A stretch of 64,000 nucleotides of DNA from an uncultured Porphyromonadaceae bacterium (lineage in GTDB: Bacteria > Bacteroidota > Bacteroidia > Bacteroidales > Muribaculaceae), in contig URMS01000009.1 of assembly GCA_900548975.1 (NCBI GenBank), positions 1 through 64,000 on the forward strand. Direction: 5' to 3'. A model generated the notes under the pieces. The model was not told the origin of the DNA, ran no database searches, and worked only from the letters and a program-made list of their open reading frames with translations. Shown in pieces: positions 16,226 through 24,829 of this stretch. Numbering within the stretch: position 1 is the first letter of the stretch; each line of letters opens with the position of its first letter. The position numbers and the translations under genes were made by a program.

Positions 16226-19033
16226 TCAGTCGAGAAGGATAAACGCCGCCCAGAAGTACGGGTCGTCGCCGGAGCGCTGTGTGCCGTCGACCTCGAAAGT
16301 GGCATGCCGCACGGCCGACTGCGCCGACGCCAGGGCCTGATGCCGCGACTGCCCGGCGATAAGCGACCGGTAGAACGCGGTCATGAGCATGCGGGTGGCA
16401 TCGTCGTGCACCGGCCATAGACTCATGACAATACTTTGCGCGCCGGCAAGTTTGAAAGCTCTCTGCAGGCCGAATACGCCGTCGCCGCTTATGCGTCCCA
16501 GGCCGGTGCTGCATGCCGACATCACTACAAGATCGGTGCCTTCGAGATCGAGTGCCGCGATTTCCTTGGCCGTGAGGATGCCGTCGTCGCCGCCGGAAGT
16601 GCCCTCGTCGGCTGCCGTGCTGTTTGCCCCGCTCATCACCAGCCCGCAGCGGTATAGCGCGGCATCGTCGTCCTCGTAGGCGTTGGCTATGAAATTGTCG
16701 CGCCGCAGCGGTGCGGGGTTGAAGAATCCGTGTGTGGCTATATGTATGATGCCAGGTTTCACCCCGGCGAGCTGTTTGAAAGCAGACTCCACACCCTCGT
16801 CGCCTTCGAATAGCGCCACTTTATAGCCGGCGCCGGTCATTGCGGCGCTCACGTCGTGGACCTCGGCGAGAGTGCCGGGCAGATAGCGCCACATTACCGG
16901 CCCGAGGCCCGTGCGGTCGGCGCCGCGCACGGCATAGAGTTTGTCTGTGGCATCGGCCGCATAGAGTTCGCTTTCGGCAAGGTCGGTATTGTAGTTGAGG
17001 CCGCCGAAGACGGTGGCGGTATGCCTGAAGTCCTGCGGCTGACGGTAGGTGAGGCGGCGTGTTGACGACAGCCGCATCGGCGTGTAGTGCTCGTAGAGCC
17101 GCGTGCTGTCGGGCATCATGGCATATTCTATGGCTGTGCCGTGCAGGCATCCCGCGGCCGAAAACCATATGCGGTCGTGTTCGTTGAGATACGGTATGAT
17201 TCGGCGCCATATCCGGCGGTAGATGCCGGTCTGCGAGTATGCGCCGTCGGAGCCGAAAGGCGATTTCCCTTCGCGGGTCGAGAAGAGGAATATGTGCCGG
17301 GGTTCTTCCCAGTCGTGCCGCAACAGCTCGGCCGAATAGTATTCGGTGCCGTTGTCGGCTGAGCATACGAATTCTATGGCCATTTCGTCGTCGGCGAGGG
17401 CTTCGCGGACATCGCGCCAGCGTATGGAGGTGAAATTCATGAACCCGGCAAGGTCGGGCGACGATTCGAGCAGTATCTGCTCGAGGCTGTCGGCAGTCGC
17501 CGACATGGCGGCGTCGGGAGCCGGACTGGCGGCGATTTTTTCGCGCAGTGCGGTGAGGCGTGCGGCGTCGGCGGCCATGGCCGGGTCGTTGTTGCTGTCC
17601 AGTGCCTTCCGGAGGGCTGCCGACGATTCCAGCAGCAGCCCTTTGTGAAGCAGAGCGGCGTCGTAGAGGAGGCCGGCCGACGCGTTGATGTTCTGCTTGG
17701 GCATTTCGACAACTTTGCCGCCGTTCATAGTAACGGTGCCTTCGCGGTTGGCGCTGAAGAGGCGCCGCATTCGTGTGTCGGCATGCGCCCAGTATGCGCC
17801 CCGCTTGCTTTCGGGCATGAATACGAACTGGTCGTGGGCCATCTGCCGCTCCTTTTCGAGCTGCTCGGAAAAATGGGCTATGGCTTCGGCGGGACTGTCG
17901 TTTTTTATGCAGGCATAGCCTGCGCCGGCGAGGAGCCTGAGTTCGGTCTCGAAATCGGTCTGCTCTATCGACTTGCCGAGATCGAGAGCCGAAGCATATA
18001 TCATTTTCGCGGCAAGCGGCTGCTGTCGGAGCAGCAGTAGTTCGCCGTGATTGGCCATAAGGCCCATGTATCCTTTCGCACCGCCGAACGCAACGGGCCA
18101 TTCCCGGTCGCCAAGCTGTGTTATGAGGGCGTCGCTTTCGTCGAGTTTGTTCTGCAGGATATAGACATCGGATATTTTTGTTTCGACGAGTGTTACACGG
18201 TTGTCGAGCCCGGCCGCACGGTATATGGCGGCAGCCTGGAGCAGATGCTTTTCCGCGTCAGAGTAATTTCCCGAGAACATGGCTATGTCTCCCTGCAGCT
18301 CGCAGACGGCGGCGTAGTCGTATCCGGCCGTTTCGCCTGATTGCGCCAGTCTGACGGCGGCGCTGTCAGCATACATGGCCGCGCGGCCGTAATCGCCTTC
18401 TTTCAATGCTATGTCGGAGCGTCGGATGAGCCGCAGATGATGGTATCGGCTGGGCGCGGCGCACAAGGCGTTTACCTCGTTTTCGAAGCGGCGGCAGCAT
18501 GCCCGCGCCTTATCGAAGTATCCGCAGAAAGCATAGCACTCGGTGAGAAGATTGAGCGCGTCGAGCCGGTCGGTGAGCGGGATGCCGGCATCGGGAAGAG
18601 CAAGATATTCTTCTAAGGGCTCGACGGCCAACCGTTGGCTCACGGCATAATTGATGTAGGAGTATAGAAGGTGGTCGGCCGGCTGCCGGTAGTCGAGTGC
18701 TTGCGACAGGTCTTTTTCCGACAAAAAATCGTTGTCTTCGAGTACGATGATGTTCTTTTTATATAGTGTCACAAGTGCACCTGCCGGGTAAGGGCGTTTC
18801 AGGGCCGACAGATGCCGCGCGGCCTCGTCGTAGAGGTCGAGACGAAGAGCGAGCTCGGCGAGTGCTGTCGGATTCATGCCGGCTGTCGCACCATTGTTGT
18901 ATAAGGTCTTGATTTCCGGTCGAGAAAGTCGGGTGAGAGCCGAAACGACCATATTATCGGCATTTTCACCCGAAGCCACGGCAGAACAAACGGAAAACAG
19001 TACCAGAAACAGAACTAAAGTTTTGAATTTCAT
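16226..19033 (-). CDS. Exported TPR-CHAT caspase-like protein
   Basis: A 935-residue protein: signal peptide (MKFKTLVLFLVLFSVCSAVASG), a long helical-repeat region (about 25-420, units such as ALAELALRLDLYDEAARHL, LQGDIAMFSGNYSDAEKHL and YASALDLGKSIEQTDFETEL resembling TPRs), a coiled linker (about 440-530) and a C-terminal CHAT domain (about 560-935). The clan CD dyad is intact: H768 in HIATHGF and C841 in VVMSACSTG, with GVFGLQRAFKLAGAQSIVMSLWPV behind it as in known CHAT proteases. CHAT relatives include separase-like and TPR-CHAT proteases that cleave one partner protein. Export to the periplasm is unusual for the described effectors. Target unknown; the divergent neighbour is a candidate partner. 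Confidence 0.85.
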   Translation of the reverse strand: MKFKTLVLFLVLFSVCSAVASGENADNMVVSALTRLSRPEIKTLYNNGATAGMNPTALAELALRLDLYDEAARHLSALKRPYPAGALVTLYKKNIIVLEDNDFLSEKDLSQALDYRQPADHLLYSYINYAVSQRLAVEPLEEYLALPDAGIPLTDRLDALNLLTECYAFCGYFDKARACCRRFENEVNALCAAPSRYHHLRLIRRSDIALKEGDYGRAAMYADSAAVRLAQSGETAGYDYAAVCELQGDIAMFSGNYSDAEKHLLQAAAIYRAAGLDNRVTLVETKISDVYILQNKLDESDALITQLGDREWPVAFGGAKGYMGLMANHGELLLLRQQPLAAKMIYASALDLGKSIEQTDFETELRLLAGAGYACIKNDSPAEAIAHFSEQLEKERQMAHDQFVFMPESKRGAYWAHADTRMRRLFSANREGTVTMNGGKVVEMPKQNINASAGLLYDAALLHKGLLLESSAALRKALDSNNDPAMAADAARLTALREKIAASPAPDAAMSATADSLEQILLESSPDLAGFMNFTSIRWRDVREALADDEMAIEFVCSADNGTEYYSAELLRHDWEEPRHIFLFSTREGKSPFGSDGAYSQTGIYRRIWRRIIPYLNEHDRIWFSAAGCLHGTAIEYAMMPDSTRLYEHYTPMRLSSTRRLTYRQPQDFRHTATVFGGLNYNTDLAESELYAADATDKLYAVRGADRTGLGPVMWRYLPGTLAEVHDVSAAMTGAGYKVALFEGDEGVESAFKQLAGVKPGIIHIATHGFFNPAPLRRDNFIANAYEDDDAALYRCGLVMSGANSTAADEGTSGGDDGILTAKEIAALDLEGTDLVVMSACSTGLGRISGDGVFGLQRAFKLAGAQSIVMSLWPVHDDATRMLMTAFYRSLIAGQSRHQALASAQSAVRHATFEVDGTQRSGDDPYFWAAFILLD

Positions 19034-19061
19034 CGATTATATGCTTATATTTGCAAAAATA
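19022..19061. promoter_or_regulatory. Back-to-back divergent promoter
   Basis: Plus strand: TTTG at 19022-19025, 20-nt spacer, TATATTTG at 19046-19053, an almost ideal Bacteroidota promoter for the gene at 19089. Minus strand: TATTTTTG at 19061-19054, directly abutting the plus -7 box, for the TPR-CHAT gene (its -33 is weak). The two -7 boxes form a 16-bp near-palindrome, so RNA polymerase can occupy only one promoter at a time. Confidence 0.65.
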
Positions 19062-19088
19062 ACCATTTTAAATCTAATACATGTAATT

Positions 19089-20069
19089 ATGCTGCGACTA
19101 TTGACTGGCATTTTAATGCTCGTAATCTTCATCCTCCCCGCGTCGGCGCTCAACGGACTTGCCGCCGAGCAGGAAGGCAACTTCCTTGCCGGAAAACTGC
19201 ATCTGTGCTATGGTGCCGGAAAAGTATTTTTCGAACCCGATGAGGAAGACCTCGAGACTCTCAAATTGTTTTCGGAAGAGGACAAGACCGTGGTGGCTTT
19301 CTTCGACATCCTGTCCAAGCAATCGCTCGGATTGGCCTATTCAGTTCCCAATATGCCGGTGTATAAATATCTGATGTCGTCGCTCGACGAGGACCACTAT
19401 ATGTCGCTGACAGTACGTGCCCTCTGTGAGACCGCCGACATGAAAAAATCGCTCTCGCTGTGCGACCGCGCCATGGATGCCGTGGCCGATGCCTACGGCG
19501 AAGACTCGTGGGAGTATGCATATCTCCTCAATATCAAACTTCAGCGCTATGTACTGTTGGGTAATGTGGCCGAGGCTGAGAAAACACTGGCCCGATATCT
19601 TGAACTCAATGCAGCCAACGGACGCGAAAAATGGTGGCTCAACCCCACCATATATTCTTATATGGCTGTGGGCAATATAAGTAAAGAAAAAGAGAAAGAG
19701 GCTCTGGCGTGTATAGATTCCATGAACAAGGCTATCACCGAAATACCGCAGGATATCGTCCGTCTAGCCGGTATAGTTCCGTTCATGAATATACTGTATG
19801 TCTACAATACAGCCGGTGCCTGGAATGAATCGCTTGATCTTGCCAAAAAGATAAAGCAGTGGGTCGAGGACAGCGGCCTCCAGGGCACAGAGGCACATGC
19901 CTATGCCAAACAGTGCGTCGGTCAGGCAATGACAATGACCGGGTCGGCAGCCGAGGCTCTGACGCTGTTCGATGAGGTGAAGAACGACTATAAGCGCCTC
20001 GGAATAGAGGATTGCTACTATATGACAACCCTCAAAAACTGGATGAAATTCGCTAAAAAGAAGAAATGA
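19089..20069 (+). CDS. Exported helical-repeat (TPR-like) protein
   Basis: A 326-residue protein beginning MLRLLTGILMLVIFILPASA (signal peptide); the frame is open further upstream, but that part overlaps the divergent gene and holds no credible start. The mature protein is mostly helical with repeat-like pairs, for example TVRALCETADMKKSLSLCDRAM, YLLNIKLQRYVLLGNVAEAEKTLARYL and AYAKQCVGQAMTMTGSAAEALTLFDEV, which resemble degenerate tetratricopeptide units. No catalytic motif is visible. Only 55 bp separate it from the TPR-CHAT gene, with overlapping promoters. It could be a scaffold, regulator or substrate of that protease. A strong terminator follows. Confidence 0.7.
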   Translation: MLRLLTGILMLVIFILPASALNGLAAEQEGNFLAGKLHLCYGAGKVFFEPDEEDLETLKLFSEEDKTVVAFFDILSKQSLGLAYSVPNMPVYKYLMSSLDEDHYMSLTVRALCETADMKKSLSLCDRAMDAVADAYGEDSWEYAYLLNIKLQRYVLLGNVAEAEKTLARYLELNAANGREKWWLNPTIYSYMAVGNISKEKEKEALACIDSMNKAITEIPQDIVRLAGIVPFMNILYVYNTAGAWNESLDLAKKIKQWVEDSGLQGTEAHAYAKQCVGQAMTMTGSAAEALTLFDEVKNDYKRLGIEDCYYMTTLKNWMKFAKKKK

Positions 20070-20082
20070 TAATCCGATAACG

Positions 20083-20121
20083 AAAAACGAGCCGGTCCTT
20101 GTGCGGGGCCGGCTCGTTTTT
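20083..20121. terminator. Bidirectional terminator
   Basis: Stem ACGAGCCGG/CCGGCTCGT (20087-20095 and 20109-20117) with A-run before and T-run behind; it can serve the plus-strand helical-repeat gene and the minus-strand DUF418 gene. Confidence 0.85.
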
Positions 20122-20128
20122 GCTGTTG

Positions 20129-21301
20129 TCAGGGTTGCCAGATCCAGGTGGCTTTTTTCCATATGTATTCGAGGGGACCGTGGTTGTGGCGCCCTACCCA
20201 GAATCGGCAGAAGGCATATTGTACCAGGAAGATGGCTATGCCCAGCAGCAGGCTCGCGCTGATGCACATGTGGGCGTGGAGGCCCCAGTTGTAGAATATG
20301 GCCGAGCCGATGATGCCCTGGGTCACGTAGTTGGTCATGCTCATCTTGCCATAGGGTATGAGCAGAGCCAGAGCGGCTGCCACGCGGCGGCTGCAGTAGA
20401 AGCCGAAGATTACGCCCGATACCAGGATGGCCATGAAGGCGAGGTTGGCAAGCGACGGAACGACTATCTTGAGCTGTGCGAGCACCACGGGGTCCGATAC
20501 GTAGTCGGCCATCATGTTCGAGATACCGTAGAGGGGGAAGAAAGCCACAAGCGCCCAGGCCAGTACGCGGCCCCACAGAGCCAGGTGCGACTTGGCGAAG
20601 AGGCCGCGGCGCCCGATAAGCATGCCTGTCATGAACAGACCGGCGGTCTGGAACACGCGTCCGTGGTCCCATGCCCATCCGAGCGAGAAGAGCTGACCGT
20701 GGAAGGCGTTGCCTCTGAGTGTTTCCCAGAACGAGCCTCCGTCCTGGAGGTCGTGTGTCACCTGCCAGTGCGCCATCCAGTCGAACGACGCCGGCTCGAA
20801 ACCGGGCTGCACGAGTGCCCGCACGATGTTATAGATGCATATGGGCTGAAGCATGCAGATGGCGGCGAGCGCTATGAGGGTGCGGTCGCTGAAGCGGCAT
20901 GAGAGCACCAACACGAAGCCCACGAGAGAGTACAGCACCAGAATTTCGCCGGTGAAGAAAGCGGCGTTGAAGCATCCGATGATGAACAGGAGCACAAGGC
21001 GCCAGCAGAAACGCAGACGGAAATCGTTGCCGCGCATGCGCTGGTTGTCGTGCTGCACGAAGAAGCTGAAACCGAAAAGCAGGGCGAAAATGGCGTAGGC
21101 TTTGCCGCCGAAAGCGAAGAACAGACCGTCCCACACGGCTTTGTCGAGGAAGTTGAGCCATACCGGCAGTGTCGATGTGTCGGGGTACTGGTAGAAATTG
21201 AAGTGTTCGATGGAGTGGAGCATGATAATGGCGAGCACGGCAAAGCCGCGCAGGGCGTCGGCAACGTCGACGCGGGCATGTTTTTTCAGTTCGGTTGTCA
21301 T
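20129..21301 (-). CDS. DUF418 family polytopic membrane protein
   Basis: A 390-residue inner membrane protein, start MTTELKKHARVDVADALRGFAVLAIIMLHS at 21301. The RVDVADALRGFAVLGI-type opening, about ten hydrophobic helices, and the C-terminal block LIPYGKMSMTNYVTQ...GPLEYIWK are hallmarks of the DUF418/YeiB family (PF04235), distantly related to acyltransferase 3. Function is unknown; some members may transport or modify small molecules. The gene start overlaps the stop of the upstream helicase gene by four bases (ATGA), so it is translationally coupled to it, although no functional link is known. It ends at the bidirectional terminator. Confidence 0.85.
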   Translation of the reverse strand: MTTELKKHARVDVADALRGFAVLAIIMLHSIEHFNFYQYPDTSTLPVWLNFLDKAVWDGLFFAFGGKAYAIFALLFGFSFFVQHDNQRMRGNDFRLRFCWRLVLLFIIGCFNAAFFTGEILVLYSLVGFVLVLSCRFSDRTLIALAAICMLQPICIYNIVRALVQPGFEPASFDWMAHWQVTHDLQDGGSFWETLRGNAFHGQLFSLGWAWDHGRVFQTAGLFMTGMLIGRRGLFAKSHLALWGRVLAWALVAFFPLYGISNMMADYVSDPVVLAQLKIVVPSLANLAFMAILVSGVIFGFYCSRRVAAALALLIPYGKMSMTNYVTQGIIGSAIFYNWGLHAHMCISASLLLGIAIFLVQYAFCRFWVGRHNHGPLEYIWKKATWIWQP

Positions 21302-22758
21302 TTCAGCAACTCTTCGGGGGGTGATATAAGGTAAAGATTTTTTTTCGCACGTGTTACGGCTGTGTAGAGCCAGCGGTACAGTGTCATGCCGAGGGCGTCT
21401 TCGGGTATGTAGCTCAGGTCGACGAATACATTTGTCCACTGTCCGCCCTGCGCCTTGTGGCAGGTGATGGCGTAGGCATATTTTACCTGGAGGGCATTCC
21501 AGTAGGGATCGGTGCGCAGCTGGGCGTAGCGGTTGTCGACGGGCATGGCTCCGAAGCGTTCGTCGTCGGCCATTATGCCGTAGTACAGTTTTTCCCATCC
21601 TTCGCGGGGCAGCACGGCGGCTTCGGACCACAGAGTGTCGAGCATTATGCGGGCGTCGAATGTCACCGGCTCGGTGTCGTCGGGAGCATCGGCCGGAGGC
21701 GGAAAGGAGAGGGTGACGTCGGCAAAACGCATGCCGTAGCGCCATTCGGTGCCGAGCACGCGCTCTACGGTGACAATGTCGCCGTTGGCTATGAAATCGA
21801 CGCCCCGCGGTTTTTTACCCGAAAAATAGTGGTTGCGCGCCACTATGAGCAGGTCGCCTTTTGTAAGCTCTTCTTCGCGGTAGAGCACTTCGGTGCGCAG
21901 GCCGGCGTTGTACTCGGCGGCGCGCCGGTTACTGCGGGTTATGAAGATGGTTTCGGCCACGCCGTCGCGGTCGTAGGCACGGCTCACGGTCTCTGGCAGG
22001 TCTTCGCCCGACACCACCGTTACATCGGGCAGTCCGCGGGTCTTGAGGCGGGGCACAGGCATGGGTGCGCCCTCGGGGAGTGCGGCGATTTTCGACATCA
22101 CTTTGCGCAGGCGTGTGGCGTTGAACAGCACTCCCGAGTCGGCCGCCTGGCGCGCGGTCTCGGTGAGGGTGGCGTGGCTCACTTTTATGCCGAGGCGGCG
22201 CAGGGTGTCGGGGTTCATGGCCGGAGAGCGTTCCTGGCCTACCGGGGGGAGCTGCGCGGTGTCGCCCATGAGGATGAGGCGGCAGCCGACGCCCGAATAT
22301 ACATACTGCACCAGGTCCTCGAGCAGGCTGTAGCCGCGCTCGTCGGCAGTGCCTATCATCGAGGCCTCGTCGACGATAAAGACGGCGTTTCGCAGTTTGT
22401 TCTCGCCAGGCACGGGAGGATCGCTCTGATCCTGACCGGGACCGAAGGCATGACGGTATATTTTACGGTGTATGGTGAATGCGGCATGTCCGTTCGAGTT
22501 GGCCGAGAATACTTTTGCGGCGCGACCGGTTGGTGCGAGCAGCACGGCCTTGCGGCCATGCGATTCCAGCACCCGCACCAGAGCGCCGGTGAGCGAGGTC
22601 TTGCCGGTGCCGGCGTAGCCGTTGAGGATAAAGGCCATATCGTTGTCGGGCGGCGCCATGACGAAGCGTGCCATGGCGGCCACGACGGCCACCTGCTGGT
22701 CGTTTGCCGTGTAGGGCAGGGCGGTAAGCACTTCGGCCGCAAACATTTTCGCATCCAT
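21298..22758 (-). CDS. RecD-like SF1B DNA helicase/ATPase
   Basis: A 486-residue AAA-type SF1B helicase of the RecD2/TraA-like group common in Bacteroidota. Walker A ILNGYAGTGKTSL (about residues 44-56), motif Ia LLAPTGRAAKVFS, Walker B VFIVDEASMIG (about 130), motif III LILMGDTAQLPPVG (about 165), and C-terminal motifs YAYAITCHKAQGGQW (about 425) and YTAVTRAKKNLYLI (about 465) are all present. It lacks the N-terminal extension of full RecD2, as is usual for this short class, and no RecBC partners are near. It should translocate 5'-3' on single-stranded DNA. Overlaps the DUF418 gene downstream. Confidence 0.9.
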   Translation of the reverse strand: MDAKMFAAEVLTALPYTANDQQVAVVAAMARFVMAPPDNDMAFILNGYAGTGKTSLTGALVRVLESHGRKAVLLAPTGRAAKVFSANSNGHAAFTIHRKIYRHAFGPGQDQSDPPVPGENKLRNAVFIVDEASMIGTADERGYSLLEDLVQYVYSGVGCRLILMGDTAQLPPVGQERSPAMNPDTLRRLGIKVSHATLTETARQAADSGVLFNATRLRKVMSKIAALPEGAPMPVPRLKTRGLPDVTVVSGEDLPETVSRAYDRDGVAETIFITRSNRRAAEYNAGLRTEVLYREEELTKGDLLIVARNHYFSGKKPRGVDFIANGDIVTVERVLGTEWRYGMRFADVTLSFPPPADAPDDTEPVTFDARIMLDTLWSEAAVLPREGWEKLYYGIMADDERFGAMPVDNRYAQLRTDPYWNALQVKYAYAITCHKAQGGQWTNVFVDLSYIPEDALGMTLYRWLYTAVTRAKKNLYLISPPEELLK

Positions 22759-22812
22759 ACTGCAAAATTAGCAAAAAATGCCCTCAAATCCTATAAGCGG
22801 CTTAGTGGCGGA

Positions 22813-23937
22813 TCACGGGCGGATCAGTTTGCGGCCGCGGTGTATGTAAATGCCGGGAGCGAGCAGGGTCGGATCGGAGATGTGATGTACCGTACCGCTG
22901 ACACTTATATAGGTGTTGTCGGCTGGGAAGCAGGTCACGGGGCTTGTGACGGTGGCAAATCTCCTTTTAGCGAAAAGAAACTCGAGCGGTAGAGCGGCAC
23001 GCTGCTGCCAGAACCATTCGTTGTGTCCGGCTCCGGCGGCATCGTGGCACATAAGGGTGCCGTCGGATTCGGAATACCCTTTTTCGGCGGCTATGCGGCG
23101 TGCGTCTGGTTCGTATTTTGAATATAAGGCATCCCAGCCCGCGGTGCCCTGGTCAAGGTACAGTATATGCCCGGCGGAGGAGGGGAGACAGGCTTCCATA
23201 AATGCGAGAATGGCCCGGGCACAGACGGGATCGTCGGACAGATTGTAGCTTCCGTCGATCTCAAATGAGCCCACCCAGTGCGTTGACATGCATGCAGCGC
23301 CTCCGAATACATCGGGATATTCGCATAAGAGATAGAGCGACGCGAGGCCGCCCATCGACGAGCCGATGGTAAATGTATGCGATGCGCGTTCGTCGGTGCG
23401 GTACAGACTGTCGATAAGAGGCTTGAGTTCAGCGGCTACGAAGGCGGCCTCTTCGTCGCCGAAGAAACCGTCCTTGCATGTCTGGAAGATTTTTGTCTTG
23501 TCGCGGTCGGCCTCGGGAATGTAGTCGATAACTTTTTCGGGAAAATAGTCGGATGGCCGCAGCCCCTTGTCTCCGCGGTTGTGCATGGCCACGACGATCG
23601 GAGCGTCGATGCGTCCCTCGTCGGTCAGCCGCTGGGCCGTATTGTCGAGGTCCCAGTCGACACCGGCAAAAGACATCGCCGGGTCGAGGATGTTCTGTCC
23701 GTCGTGGGCGTAGAGCACCGGATAGCGTGCGGTGCCGCTTTCGGAGTAACCTTCGGGAGTCCAGATGTCGACAGTCATATCGTCGCCCAGAAATTCAGAC
23801 TGTACGATGTAGCGCCGTACAGCGCCGCGGTCGACCGCCGGCGCTTCCGATGTCGGCACTTCGCGGTAATGCGGCATAGCGGCTTCTGCCACAGCGGCTG
23901 TGAGAAGTGCAGAAAGTAATATCGTGATTCTATGCAT
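22813..23937 (-). CDS. Secreted esterase (PF00756-type alpha/beta hydrolase)
   Basis: A 374-residue secreted hydrolase of the esterase D/feruloyl esterase-like group. Signal peptide MHRITILLSALLTAAVAEA; catalytic domain about 30-325 with PVLYAHDGQN, nucleophile serine in TIGSSMGGLASLY (about 195), an acid candidate in LYLDQGTAGWD (about 265) and histidine in GAGHNEWFW (about 305). A short beta-rich tail follows, ending LAPGIYIHRGRKLIRP, which resembles the end of Bacteroidota type IX sorting domains. Likely substrates are acyl esters on glycans, but this is inferred from the family only. It lies 33 nt behind the LuxR gene on the same strand and may be co-transcribed. Confidence 0.85.
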   Translation of the reverse strand: MHRITILLSALLTAAVAEAAMPHYREVPTSEAPAVDRGAVRRYIVQSEFLGDDMTVDIWTPEGYSESGTARYPVLYAHDGQNILDPAMSFAGVDWDLDNTAQRLTDEGRIDAPIVVAMHNRGDKGLRPSDYFPEKVIDYIPEADRDKTKIFQTCKDGFFGDEEAAFVAAELKPLIDSLYRTDERASHTFTIGSSMGGLASLYLLCEYPDVFGGAACMSTHWVGSFEIDGSYNLSDDPVCARAILAFMEACLPSSAGHILYLDQGTAGWDALYSKYEPDARRIAAEKGYSESDGTLMCHDAAGAGHNEWFWQQRAALPLEFLFAKRRFATVTSPVTCFPADNTYISVSGTVHHISDPTLLAPGIYIHRGRKLIRP

Positions 23938-23970
23938 GCTTTCGGTAGAGTATGGCGGTGCAGTGCTCCG

Positions 23971-24726
23971 CTATATGAGTTCCAGCTGCTTCGCAGTCCG
24001 GCAGGCTTCGATTGAATTAGCGACACATAATTTCGAGAGTATATTCTGTCGGTGCCTGTTCACAGTGTGTATACTTATAGAAAGGTTCGCCGAGATTTCT
24101 TTACTCGACCATCCGTTGTCGATGAGTTTTAAAATCTCTTTCTCTCTTTTGGAAAGGAGGCCGTTAAAGTCCTGTTGTTCTAAAGAAATGACCTTACCCG
24201 AGATTGAATCGCATATATAGGTTTCTCTGTCGGTTTTGTCATCCATCAGATTATAAAGGCACAGAGCCAGCCGAATGCTGCCGTTGGGTTCTACGCTGAC
24301 ATAGAATACACGATGCCGGACATTGTGCATACTGTCGTCTTTACCTCTCATAGGCAAAACGCTTGTGAGATAATAGTGAGAATAACAATCTTTGGGACTA
24401 TTCCTCAAAAAGTGAATGAACTTCAGCTCTTCAAGATGTTTCCGTTCCAGATCTTTCGGGGGAACACAACTGAAAATATCTTCCTCCCATATAGATTCTA
24501 TCCGGCAATATTCGCCATCGGGACACAGCCCGAGGAGCTGTCCTAAGCGTCCATAATAGATATAACTTGTGCGATCTCTTAAATCGCTCAATACTGCAAT
24601 CGCATTTTCTATCCTGGCGTATCCGGAAGCGAATATTTTAAATCGGTCCAGTTCGCTTGAAATCCGGTCGCCGCTTTCGAAGTCCTGTAGCAGAAAACTG
24701 TCATTTAGTTCGTCTCGGGTATTCAT
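23971..24726 (-). CDS. LuxR-type transcriptional regulator
   Basis: A 251-residue DNA-binding regulator. The N-terminal part (about 1-180) resembles the PAS-like sensory region of Bacteroidota LuxR regulators and carries no phosphorylation-type receiver motif. The C-terminal GerE helix-turn-helix (about 187-245) reads LLSKREKEILKLIDNG followed by SSKEISANLSISIHTVNRH, a good match to the family. It is divergent from a three-gene operon beginning 103 bp away, with a perfect inverted repeat between them, and probably controls that operon and itself. Base composition is AT-richer than the flanking genes. The inducing signal is unknown. Confidence 0.85.
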   Translation of the reverse strand: MNTRDELNDSFLLQDFESGDRISSELDRFKIFASGYARIENAIAVLSDLRDRTSYIYYGRLGQLLGLCPDGEYCRIESIWEEDIFSCVPPKDLERKHLEELKFIHFLRNSPKDCYSHYYLTSVLPMRGKDDSMHNVRHRVFYVSVEPNGSIRLALCLYNLMDDKTDRETYICDSISGKVISLEQQDFNGLLSKREKEILKLIDNGWSSKEISANLSISIHTVNRHRQNILSKLCVANSIEACRTAKQLELI

Positions 24727-24756
24727 ATAGGGCCCTGAAAATGGTTATAAATCAGT

Positions 24757-24788
24757 ATTGTCATTTTTATGACAATGGGCTATCTTTG
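24757..24788 (+). promoter_or_regulatory. Operator-promoter of the DUF1349/VOC/acyltransferase operon
   Basis: A perfect 8-bp inverted repeat ATTGTCAT-TTTT-ATGACAAT (24757-24776) lies directly ahead of the -7 box TATCTTTG (24781-24788); its left arm contains TTG at the -33 position (20-nt spacing). A symmetrical site at this place between a LuxR gene and its divergent neighbour is the natural candidate for the regulator's binding site. Confidence 0.6.
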
Positions 24789-24829
24789 CATAGTCAATGC
24801 TTTACGCTCTACAAAGGTATTAAATAAAA

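Noticed and set aside
14356..16305. 649-codon open frame on the minus strand opposite the YgiQ gene
   Set aside because: It is a shadow produced by GC-rich codon use of the real gene; low-complexity composition, no recognisable domain, and the plus-strand frame is a clear radical SAM protein.
16226..20069. Gasdermin or CRISPR-linked (Craspase-like) system around the TPR-CHAT gene
   Set aside because: No gasdermin-like membrane protein, cas gene or CRISPR repeats are nearby, and the protease has a signal peptide.
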